This document shows, piece by piece, positions 55,513-63,905 of a stretch of DNA of 64,000 nt. The DNA is taken from positions 496,001-560,000 of the forward strand of contig CAWJTQ010000017.1 of the NCBI GenBank assembly GCA_963845695.1. The letters are read 5' to 3'. Source of the stretch: CAWJTV01 sp963845695. GTDB taxonomy: Bacteria > Planctomycetota > Planctomycetia > Isosphaerales > Isosphaeraceae. The number at the start of each line of letters is the position of its first letter. Position 1 is the first letter of the stretch. Under the pieces are notes generated by a model. The model was not told the DNA's origin. It saw only the letters and a list, made by a program, of their open reading frames with translations, and did no database searches. The position numbers were made by a program, and so were the translations under genes.

Positions 55513-57646
55513 ATGCCACTACCGACCGAAACCAAGAAACCGGCCGTGGATCGTCAGGATGCCTCGATCGCGTACTCGGTCGAGCCGGGAGCGAATCACC
55601 CGCTGGGGGCCACACCGGACCGCGACGGGGTGAACTTCGCCCTCTTCAGCGAGCACGCGACCGCCGTCCAACTCCTGCTGTTCGCGAAGTACGACGATCC
55701 CCAGCCGATCCAGACGATTCCGCTCGACCCCCTGGTCAACAGGTCATTCGTGATCTGGCACGCGTACGTGCGCAGGGCTGAAACCCGGGGTCTTTTATGG
55801 GTACCGGGTTGACGGACCGCACGATCTCGCGGCGGGACAGCGGTTCGACGTCCAGAAGGTCCTCCTCGACCCTTATTCCCGGGGCATGACCAAGCGCCTC
55901 TGGAACCGCGGGGCCGCTGCTGCCCCTGGCGACAACTTGGCGACGTCTCTCCGATCCGGCATCATCGATGTTCAGGACGACTACGATTGGGAGGGAGACC
56001 AGCCCCTTCATCCTCCCATGGGCGAGCCCCGGATCATCTACGAGATGCACGTTCGCGGCTTCACTCAATCGCCCAGTGCCCAGGTCCAACATCCCGGGAA
56101 GTTCGCCGGTGTGATCGAGAAGATCCCGTATCTGAAGGCGCTGGGCGTTACGGCCGTGGAGTTGCTGCCGGTCCACGAATTCGACGAGACCGACGTCTTG
56201 CGCGAATACAACGGCACTCCTCTGGCGAATTACTGGGGCTATAGCACCATGGGCTTCTTCGCACCGCACTCGGCGTATTGCACGAGCCCCCAGCGATGTG
56301 CTCACGTCCGGGAATTCCGCGATATGGTGAAGGCGTTGCATCAGGCGGGAATCCAGGTGTTCCTGGACGTGGTGTTCAACCACACCGATGAGGGGAATCA
56401 CAACGGACCGATCTATTGCTACAAGGGCCTGGACAACAGCAATTACTACTACCTCGTGCCGGGCGATGGTCAGTTTTATTTCGATTACACAGGGTGCGGG
56501 AATACGTTTCAGTGCAACCATCCGATCGGCCGGAAGTTGATCGTGGAGTCGCTCGAGTACTGGGTCGATGCCATGCATGTCGACGGCTTTCGCTTCGACG
56601 AGGCGACCGTGTTGACGCGTGGCGAAGACGGCTCGGTCCTGACCGACCCGCCGGTGATCTGGGACATCGAGTTATCGGACACACTGTCCGACTCGCGGAT
56701 CATCGCGGAAGCCTGGGATGCCTATGGGGCCTACGAGGTGGGCCATTACCCTGGCTACCGATGGTCGGAATGGAACGGCGCCTACCGCGACACGATTCGC
56801 AAGTTCGTCAAGGGCGATCCGGGCCTCGTGGGTGCGGTCGCCACGCGGATGGCCGGCAGCCCGGATCTGTACCAGTCGCGCGGGCACTTACCGATCAACA
56901 GCATCAATTTCATCACTTGCCACGACGGTTTCACGCTCTACGATCTCGTCTCCTATAACGAGAAGCATAACGAGGCCAACGGCGAGGACAACCGCGATGG
57001 CAACAATGACAATTCGAGCTGGAATTGCGGGGCGGAGGGCGACACGACCGATCCGGCGATCCTCGCGCTGCGGGCCCGTCAGATCAAGAACTTCGGCGCG
57101 ATCCTGATGCTCTCGCGGGGCTTACCGATGTTCGTCATGGGTGATGAGGTCGAGCGTACCCAGCGCGGGAACAACAACGCCTACTGCCAGGACAACGCGG
57201 TGAGCTGGTTCGACTGGACGCTCCCCCAGGCGAATGCGGGCCTGCTCCGGTTCTGGACCCGGCTGATCGCCTTCCGCAAGGCCCACCCGACGCTCTACTT
57301 GCCGGAGTTCTACACGGGCCTCAAAGATGCGCGGGGGGTTGCCGACGTGACCTGGCACGGCACCAAGCTCAACCAGCCGGGCTGGGATGATCCCAACGCC
57401 CGGGCCCTGGCCTTCACACTCGGCGGCCTTGACGGCAGCGAGGACCTGCACGTCATGATGAACATGTACTGGGAGCCCCTGGACTTCGACATCATGCCGA
57501 TCCCCGGTCGGCGCTGGTACCGGTCCGTGGATACGAGCCAATCCTCGCCCCTGGACATCGCCGAGGCCGGCCAGGAGCCGTCCGTTGGTGGGAATACCTA
57601 CACCGTGGCGGGTCGCAGCGTGGTCATCCTCGTCGCTCGTGCATGA
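55513..57646 (+). CDS. glgX: Glycogen debranching enzyme GlgX (GH13), one frameshift
   Basis: Isoamylase-type debranching enzyme that cleaves alpha-1,6 branches of limit dextrins. The N-terminal CBM48-like part is PLGATPDRDGVNFALFSEHATAV. The frame slips near 55780 (then FYGYRVDGPHDLAAGQRFD). Catalytic domain: VFNHTDEGNHNGP, HVDGFRFDEATV (nucleophile Asp), RIIAEAWDAYG (acid Glu) and FITCHDGFTLYDL (third Asp). C-terminal beta domain ends VAGRSVVILVARA. Repaired length about 711, normal. No other glycogen genes are nearby. Confidence 0.93.
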
Positions 57647-57954
57647 GCGGGGATGACGCTTCCCTGATCTCGGGCGGAGTGGTGTCGGGTCTCGAAGAGG
57701 CGAGGCCCGCCGAGACTGATGGGCGTGTCCTGACGTTACCCGCAGAGTCCACGAAATCACAAACAACCGCTCATGGGCCGCACGAGTTCACCGCTCGCCG
57801 ATCGACCCGACCACGGAAGCAGGCCGGAGAACAGAGAATTGAACACGAAATACACGAAATACACGAAACAAATACAGGTATCGTGAGAACAAGACCCGAG
57901 GGAGCCGGCAGCTTCCTGTTCTGGTGGAACGTCATTTCGGATCTGGCGAAAGAG
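57647..57954. other. Intergenic region with short tandem repeat
   Basis: About 310 bases between convergent genes. It includes a run of ACACGAAAT-type units (about 57842-57870). The frame that covers it has no credible protein content. No terminator structure was clear. Confidence 0.4.
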
Positions 57955-58653
57955 TCATCGACGCTTCGGCGTTGCCTGGTCCGGTCTTCGGTCGCGGACG
58001 ATTTCATAGGTGCTCTCGAACAAGGACTGCTGAACCAGCCAGACGTCCTTCGGTTTGTCGCGATAGGGATCGGCCACGTCGTCCTTGACGACATATCCGC
58101 CAGCCGGTGAAGAGAGCGGCCGCTCCGGGTCGTACCCCGGGCGGACCTGGAACCCCGCGATTCCGGGTCCTTTGACCTGAGCTACCCAGTTGCGGACCGT
58201 CCCCTTGGGCTTGTACTTCCGGTAGGCCCGCGCCTTCGAGTCGAATTCGAACGTCTTGTTCTCCTGGCCGTCCGGCTCGTACTTGGCCTCGATCCTCTCG
58301 AGGGTCTGGAACCATGGCTCGCCGGCCACACCCGCGCAGAGCCAGACGCCGGCGCGCGCCTTCTCCTTGACGTGGTCGGCCGTCTGAAATTCCTTGCCGA
58401 CCTCCTCCCGTTCGACCTTCCGGGCCCAGATCGGTCGGGTTTTCCGGGCCAGCCGCCAGGCCCGGTTCTCGGCGATCCATCGGAGCGTCTCATCGTGGGA
58501 GAGCGTCCGGCCCTCCGCCGCTCCCGGTTTCTTCGGCTCCGCGAATCCCTGGCCCTTGTGTTGGACTCCCTGGGCGCCGGTCGCCAGTGCGGGAACCGCG
58601 AGCAGGAGCGCGAAGAGGGGACCCCAAGGCGACTTCGCTCTCGTTTTCATCAT
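57955..58653 (-). CDS. Exported protein of unknown function
   Basis: 232 residues from ATG 58653 (GGAG upstream). Signal peptide WGPLFALLLAVPALATGAQG. The mature part includes DETLRWIAENRAWRLARKTRPIWARKVERE, GVWLCAGVAGEPWFQTLERIEAKYEP and NWVAQVKGPGIAGFQVRPGYDPE. It lies directly downstream of the SLOG/SLATT gene on the same strand (about 100 bases). Its secreted, non-signalling look suggests a separate gene. I do not recognise the family. Confidence 0.55.
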   Translation of the reverse strand: MMKTRAKSPWGPLFALLLAVPALATGAQGVQHKGQGFAEPKKPGAAEGRTLSHDETLRWIAENRAWRLARKTRPIWARKVEREEVGKEFQTADHVKEKARAGVWLCAGVAGEPWFQTLERIEAKYEPDGQENKTFEFDSKARAYRKYKPKGTVRNWVAQVKGPGIAGFQVRPGYDPERPLSSPAGGYVVKDDVADPYRDKPKDVWLVQQSLFESTYEIVRDRRPDQATPKRR

Positions 58654-58753
58654 GGCTTCTCCGGAGCGGTTTCTGGATCGTTCGCAGGCCCGCATTCATT
58701 CTTGATGAATCCGCTGAGGCGATCAAGTCCGAGCTGAGCCACCGAACCGTCGA

Positions 58754-60608
58754 TCAGGCCCTCGGCACTTCGAGCAACCGCTCCCGGTGCATCAGGACCC
58801 AATCGGCGTGCTCGATCAGGGCCTCCCTGCCCAGTACCTTCAGGAGATCGCGTACTCCTTGGTCATCGTGGTTCTTCAGACGCTGTTCGATGTGGTTCGC
58901 GGCGGTGTGGAACACCGCGCTCATCCGCTCGTACTGATTGATGTGTTGCGAGAGAGCCTGGATTTCGACATCGTTGTGGATCAGTGCGGCGATCACCGGC
59001 GCCAGCGCCGCGGCGACCAGGAGCAGGCCGGGGCTCCAGGAATCGTGGAGACGAGGCAGCAGAACCACCGAGACCACGATGATGGCGATTCCGATTCCAA
59101 CGAACCACCGGACCAGACCCTCCCAGAGCACCAGTTTCTCCTGATCCTCCTGGGCTCTTCGACTGAAGTAGTCGCGCTGGCCCTTGACCCAGTGGGTGAG
59201 AACCTGCTCGAGCTGGCCGGCGCCGATCGCACCAGGTGAGAGGCTCGGAGAATCGGCGGGCCGGTGCTCCATGAGATCCCAATTCCGCATGGTGGCGCGG
59301 ATCCAGTCGAGTTCGGTCCGGTACTTGGTCAAGTAATGGTCGAGAACGCGATCTTCCAGACCGGCTAATCGCCAGTAGAACTGCACGCGCAGCCCCTCGG
59401 CCAGCGCACGATAATCCAGGTGCTTGTTCTGGTAATCGCGCTGCTCGATCCAGAAGAGACTGGTCGCGAGCAGCCGCTCGGTCAACGAGGTCTCCTGGGC
59501 TTTGGCGCGGTGCCCGGCGAAGATGAACCAAAACCCATAGGCGAGGACCAGTCCCGTCAGATAAACGAACGCCGTCCCCGGATGTTGTAACGTCGGCACA
59601 TTCGAGTACAAACTGAGCAGCGACGGCCGACGCGAAGACCAGACTCATCAAGCCGAGCTGGACGAATCGTGTCCCTCGCTGATACTTGACGGCCAGGGTG
59701 TCGGCCAAACCATAGTGTTCATCGATCGAGGCCAGATCGGAACTGAGGTTCCTTGTGGATTCCTTGGGCAACAATGCACACTTTCTCTCCACGCCGTCCC
59801 ACGAACCGGGTGGAGTCACGCTCCGGCTGTCGCGGTTGAGCTGGCTGATCCTCCGGAAAATCCGCGCATAACGCTCCTGGACCACCGTGAGCTCCCGGTC
59901 GTGGTTCGGGTAGAGGATCTCGAAATCCTGGGGCGATCCAACCGATATCTGAGGCTGACTCACCCGAGGCGTCGGGATGTGATAGACAACCGCACGCCGT
60001 TTGGGTTCATCCAGGCTGTTGAACGGCATGTCCGCGCCCGGTGGCGTCGTGAGCCACCGGGCCAGGGAATCGGGCACGCCCTCTTGAGCGAATGAGACGA
60101 CCTGGGCGGTTCCCCCTTCCTGGTCCGAGGGTTGTCCATTCCAGAGTGCGAGCAGCACCTGGCTATGCTGCGCGATGAACGCGCCGGCCAGGGCATAGCC
60201 CTTGGTCCGCATGGCTTGATCCGCTCCGGGTGGGATCACAATGCGCCCCTGAGAAATGTCCAGGGAAAAGGTCGCTTGTCGGAGCAACTGGCGAAAGTCG
60301 TCCCGGGATCCGTCGTCGGCGAAGTTCTCCTCGTAGACCACCGACGGCATCGGCAAGATGGCGATCAGACGGCACCCAGCCTGAAGCGCCTCGTGCGCGA
60401 CCAGCCGATCCGCGCCTTCGGCCAGCGACGAGAGCAGGACCAGGGGCGTGTCGGGACAGTCTTTGCGGATCTGCCCGAACGCCCGCCGGACCGTTTCTTT
60501 CAGCGTGGGTACGTCCGCCGGCCTCGGATCACAATGACCGGTCACGCCGACGACGAGAGACAACGGGGCCGAATCGTGGCGTTGCTGCGCGGAATGATTC
60601 GCGTTCAT
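58754..60608 (-). CDS. SLOG-like ligand-binding domain fused to SLATT-type membrane segments, one frameshift
   Basis: About 618 residues from ATG 60608 (GGAG upstream). Residues ~15-190 look like a SLOG domain: LSLVVGVTGHCDPRPADVPT (G-x-TGH nucleotide loop), LVLLSSLAEGADRLVAHEAL, CRLIAILPMP and HSQVLLALWNGQ. From ~310: helix VQLGLMSLVFASAVAA, a frame slip near 59608, helix FVYLTGLVLAYGFWFIFAG, then YRALAEGLRVQFYWRLAGL and two more helices (FVGIGIAIIVVSVVLL, PGLLLVAAALAPVIAALI). This is the SLATT-type effector layout. Proposed role: a membrane pore opened by a nucleotide-type signal. It heads the 3' half of the cluster shared with RyR and TPR-S genes. Confidence 0.6.
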
Positions 60609-60677
60609 GCGGTCTCCATCAACAGACAGCGGACGAACATCATGGAGACGAATGTCTCACTCGAATCGAGAGGTCAC

Positions 60678-60965
60678 TCAAGACGTCTTCTCGATCCTAT
60701 ACCCCAGAGCAAGGATCGCCTTGAGCGTCTCCATCGACGTCTTCCGATCGTACACTTTCTCGGAATCGGGAAGCTTGGAATACGGGACCAAACACGGATG
60801 CTGCTTCTTCGGGTCGTCACGCTTCGCGCCGAAGGTCCAGCCATCGGCCAACCGCTGTTTGGCCCAGTGGTCATGAGCGTTCTCGGCCAACTTCTCGGTC
60901 AGCGCGAGGAGATCCTCGGCCAAGTTGACGGACGATGTGTCGATGGGATCGGGCTCGTACTTCAT
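60678..60965 (-). CDS. Stand-alone RyR-domain protein
   Basis: 95 residues from ATG 60965 (AAAGGA upstream). From residue ~15 to the end it matches the prokaryotic RyR domain pattern: ENAHDHWAKQRLADGWTFGA, RDDPKKQHPCLVPYSKL, SEKVYDRKTSMETLKAILAL and GYRI. The HDxWA, GWxxG, KxHPCLVPY, EKxYDR and ETLKxLLALGY blocks are all there, so the domain is complete and fused to nothing. RyR domains bind ligands in ryanodine receptors; in bacteria they occur in predicted conflict systems with SLOG, SLATT and TPR-S proteins (family knowledge). Confidence 0.85.
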   Translation of the reverse strand: MKYEPDPIDTSSVNLAEDLLALTEKLAENAHDHWAKQRLADGWTFGAKRDDPKKQHPCLVPYSKLPDSEKVYDRKTSMETLKAILALGYRIEKTS

Positions 60966-61062
60966 TTTGAAATCCTTTGCGTCGAGAAGAGGGACTTTGG
61001 AGTTCCGTCCTGCACGACTGGGCCGGGGACGGGATTGAGGCACGCAGGCTCGCGACTCTTTC

Positions 61063-61977
61063 TCAACAGGCTGGAGCGGCATCCGGAACTGGATCGCGCA
61101 CCGAGGTGGTTTCGGGCCCGGCACTCGGGTGCGGTAATGGGCTGGTGCCGAAGAGCGTGCGCAGATCGTCGAACGGCGGGGATATCGCGACCCCCAGCGT
61201 TCGGAAGCACATCACGATTCGTTCCACCTGACGGCGCATCGATTCACGTGCATGCGGCGTGAGGATCTTGCTCTGGAGGGCCGCGCGGTACTGAGATACC
61301 GCCTGAGCCCATTCCTGGCGAAGCAGGTGGGCTTCCCCGGCTGTCGCGGGGTGCCAGACGGTCTCGTCGTCGGGGTGCTCATGAGGCCAGCTCGGGCGGT
61401 CGGCCAGGAGCTTGCCGGCCAGCTCCGCCGACTCCAGCAGTTCGGGCCGAGGTGAGCCTCCAGGTGCAGGAGGCCTCAGCGATCCCACGATCAGGAGCAA
61501 GGTCGCCTTGTTGATGCCCGGGTAATGGCCCGATCGAATCCGGTACGCCTGGTCATACTTCTCCAGCGACCGCCGGTAATACTGGCCGGCCAGCTCCGGG
61601 TCGGGAGGCAAGTGGTCCGGTTTCGACCAGGGGAGACGGACGTAGGCATCGCCCCGGTCCTTGAACAACCGGCCCCACCGGCAAAGGAGCTCCTCATCGA
61701 GCTTGGCGAATCGGGCATCGATCCCTTGGAGGGTCGTCTCGGCCTCGGCCTGAGCCTCCGAGCCGCTCTCCATCAGGGCCAGCACCAGCTCCTGGCCGAC
61801 CGCCACGGCGTGGTCATACCGTTCGTACAGCTTCTTGAGAAGCTCGACCGCAGCCTGTTTCCGTTCGGGATCACCACTAGAGAGCCACTGATGCGCCCAG
61901 GCCAGCGGCCGGTGATAGCTCGGGAACGGGACCTTGAGGATGGCGTTGACTGTCGGGGTCGGGATGGGAGCGATCAT
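61063..61977 (-). CDS. TPR-S/DUF4071-type protein
   Basis: 304 residues, intact, from ATG 61977 (AGAGGG upstream). All-helical TPR-like protein: AWAHQWLSSGDPERKQAAVELLKKLYERYDH, EELLCRWGRLFKDRGDAYV, GQYYRRSLEKYDQAYRIRSGHYPGINKATLLLIVG and AEAHLLRQEWAQAVSQYRAAL. The G-x-x-Y-x-x-x-L-E-x-Y-x-x-x-Y..G-x-Y-P-G-I-N-x-A-T pattern is that of the DUF4071 (MAP3K TRAF-binding-like, TPR-S) group. Its disordered C-terminus starts at ~275. Likely an adaptor scaffold linking sensor and effector; about 100 bases before the RyR gene. Confidence 0.75.
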   Translation of the reverse strand: MIAPIPTPTVNAILKVPFPSYHRPLAWAHQWLSSGDPERKQAAVELLKKLYERYDHAVAVGQELVLALMESGSEAQAEAETTLQGIDARFAKLDEELLCRWGRLFKDRGDAYVRLPWSKPDHLPPDPELAGQYYRRSLEKYDQAYRIRSGHYPGINKATLLLIVGSLRPPAPGGSPRPELLESAELAGKLLADRPSWPHEHPDDETVWHPATAGEAHLLRQEWAQAVSQYRAALQSKILTPHARESMRRQVERIVMCFRTLGVAISPPFDDLRTLFGTSPLPHPSAGPETTSVRDPVPDAAPAC

Positions 61978-62036
61978 CGAAAAGCCCTCTACACGAGGTT
62001 GTTAGGGCAGCTATCGCTTGGGTTGCAGACGCCTGC

Positions 62037-62109
62037 TACGAGCCCGAAGCGCCAGCGAGTGGATGGACGATCTGTGACGGAATCCACTCGCTGGCGCTTC
62101 GGGCTCGTA
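62037..62109. repeat. REP-like palindrome, family A copy 2
   Basis: Perfect 28-base arms (62037-62064 and 62082-62109) around a 17-base centre, built on the same GAAGCGCCAGCGAGTG core as 18588-18642. It sits between the TPR-S gene and the kinase-like gene, inside the cluster, and would form a very stable RNA hairpin in the operon transcript. Confidence 0.8.
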
Positions 62110-62155
62110 CAGGATCGATGCGGCCATCGTGTGTGCAACCCCTCATTTAAGCGAT

Positions 62156-63610
62156 CTAACGTATCATTCGTGATTCAACTCGGGGCCAGTTCAACCGCGA
62201 CGTGGCGACTCCGGCCGAGACCAGCGCGCCCATCCGCTCGCGGAGCTGGAGGTTGTCGAACTTGCCGGTCCAGACGCCGTAACATGCCAGGAGGAAATAA
62301 TACTGCTCGAGCCAGTCATTGGGGCGGCCGACGTTCTCGCCCAGATGCCGTGAGGCCATCCGGCGAATCTCGAGGAGGATCGCGTGGAGTCGATCGGCGG
62401 GAGTTGTCGGCACGCCCACGATGGGCCAGTCGCGATCGCGATGGCATTCCTCGGTGCGCGCGTCGAGCCGGATCTCGAAGCCCTGCACGCTCTTGATGAA
62501 CGTACTGGGAACGACCCCCGCGAACACTTCGGGGTAGGCTCGGATCTTCAGCTCGGTCTCGAGCTTGACGAAGTCCCAGCCGACCAGGTTGCACGGGCCC
62601 ATGTCTTCGTAGTCGAAGACCGTGGGCCACAACGCCTGCTCGCGCACGATTCCCACGAGTACGTTTCGCCCGTGCAGGTCGCCGTGGGCACATCCGCGGA
62701 GCAGGCGGGGAATCAGGTCAGCCTTCGTCGGCACCGGTTCGCCAAGGAGCCGCATCGCGGCGGGGTCGGCCGTGGGATCCGGGATCGATCCGTCCTCGCG
62801 GTTCCAGGGGACAAACGCGCGAACGTATTCGAGGTAGTCGATTGGATCGAGGAACAGCTCGGGGCCGCTCCTGGCCAGGGTGTTGACGTCGCGTCGGGCG
62901 GCCTGACAGGACGGGTTCGAATCCCATTCCGCCATGCGATCGGCCAGCCTGGGGAGGTCGAAGGCATAATCCGGGCGCGCCGGGTCGTCGATGAAGGACT
63001 GGCCGTAGAGCAGGTGTCCGATCCGCTCGTAGAGCGCGACGATGACAAACCCGATCGAGGCGACCGTGGGCACGCCGAACCGCACGGCTTCGAGCGCGGC
63101 GGCCTCGAGCGTGGTCGTGGTCTCGACGCCGAGGAACTGCTGGGCATCGCCATAGACGAGGCTGATGAGCGGGCTGTCTCTCCCATCCTGGCGGACCCCT
63201 TCGAGGTCGAGGAACACGAGGTCGTGCCGCAGACCCGGCGGCCGGCAGCAGGTCCAGCCGCGATGCTCCCGCTCGAGGACCTCCGCCGGGGCGATCTTGA
63301 CCACGTAGGGCCCGCTCTGCGTGACCGCGCTCGACTTCGACTCGTCCTCCGGGTCGAAGACCTCGACCATCAGGACGAACTGTCCCCCTTTGCGCCGGAA
63401 CCCGATCACCTGGTCCTGGACGACGACCGACTTCCCCTCGAATGTAACGGCGAGGATCTCGCTGAGATGGTCCACGGTCGCCTCCACGACGCCTTTGCAG
63501 CCCTGTAGCTCAGGGCCCGGGTTCTCCAGCCCCTGGCTTTCCCGGCCCAGTTTTTCGGCCAGCGCCTGCCGTAAATGCCGCCGGGCCTGGATTGTCCAGA
63601 AGACAGCCAT
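62156..63610 (-). CDS. Phosphotransferase-fold (kinase-like) protein, possibly TCAD9-type
   Basis: 484 residues, intact, from ATG 63610 (GAAAGGTGATC upstream). A helical N-terminus with CKGVVEATVDHLSEILAVTF, then a nucleotide-binding-like lobe (GPYVVKIAPAEVLEREHRGW, with a possible VVK lysine). The C-lobe has the catalytic loop RGCAHGDLHGRNVLVG (HGDLHxxN, as in aminoglycoside phosphotransferases) and VFDYEDMGPCNLVGWDFVKLETEL, whose DYED Asp replaces the DFG metal site. C-terminal helices include DWLEQYYFLLACYGVWTGKF. It resembles ternary-complex-associated domain kinases of predicted conflict systems; exact family unverified. Confidence 0.65.
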   Translation of the reverse strand: MAVFWTIQARRHLRQALAEKLGRESQGLENPGPELQGCKGVVEATVDHLSEILAVTFEGKSVVVQDQVIGFRRKGGQFVLMVEVFDPEDESKSSAVTQSGPYVVKIAPAEVLEREHRGWTCCRPPGLRHDLVFLDLEGVRQDGRDSPLISLVYGDAQQFLGVETTTTLEAAALEAVRFGVPTVASIGFVIVALYERIGHLLYGQSFIDDPARPDYAFDLPRLADRMAEWDSNPSCQAARRDVNTLARSGPELFLDPIDYLEYVRAFVPWNREDGSIPDPTADPAAMRLLGEPVPTKADLIPRLLRGCAHGDLHGRNVLVGIVREQALWPTVFDYEDMGPCNLVGWDFVKLETELKIRAYPEVFAGVVPSTFIKSVQGFEIRLDARTEECHRDRDWPIVGVPTTPADRLHAILLEIRRMASRHLGENVGRPNDWLEQYYFLLACYGVWTGKFDNLQLRERMGALVSAGVATSRLNWPRVESRMIR

Positions 63611-63632
63611 GATCACCTTTCGAGAAGACATC

Positions 63633-63905
63633 TCATCGAATGGATCCGGGTCGGCCGGAGGTCTTCCCGAGTTTGGAACGACCGCGAACCAGACCCGCTC
63701 GCCGAAACCACTTCACGATCCCTGACAGATCTCCCCGAGCAGCCGTTTCCTGGTCCTGTGATCTGTGCCCCGAAACGAAGTGGAACGCGCTCCACTTGTC
63801 GTTCCATCGACCCAGCCAGATCGTTTCTCCGGTCGGCTTTTGGCGGATCAGGGCGACCGCGGCCTCGGACGTCCGGGCGAGCGGTTTCTTCGGGGCGCTC
63901 GTCAT
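63633..63905 (-). CDS. Short protein, weakly NUDIX-like, possibly truncated
   Basis: 90 residues from ATG 63905, overlapping the upstream stop by the bases ATGA. SEAAVALIRQKPTGETIWLG and RWNDKWSAFHFVSGHRSQDQ resemble the start of NUDIX-type domains (WN-x-x-W...FV-x-GH). The Nudix box itself is not intact: the G-to-E spacing is off by one and the rest of the helix is missing. Either a frame slip near 63760 destroyed it or this is a different small fold. It precedes the kinase-like gene by 22 bases. Confidence 0.4.
   Translation of the reverse strand: MTSAPKKPLARTSEAAVALIRQKPTGETIWLGRWNDKWSAFHFVSGHRSQDQETAARGDLSGIVKWFRRAGLVRGRSKLGKTSGRPGSIR

Noticed and set aside
57842..57870. ACACGAAAT tandem units as a CRISPR array
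   Set aside because: Units are under 12 bases and contiguous, without spacers.
62905..62930. tRNA T-arm-like GGGTTCGAATCCC
   Set aside because: It lies inside the kinase-like gene, and no acceptor, D or anticodon arm can be drawn around it.
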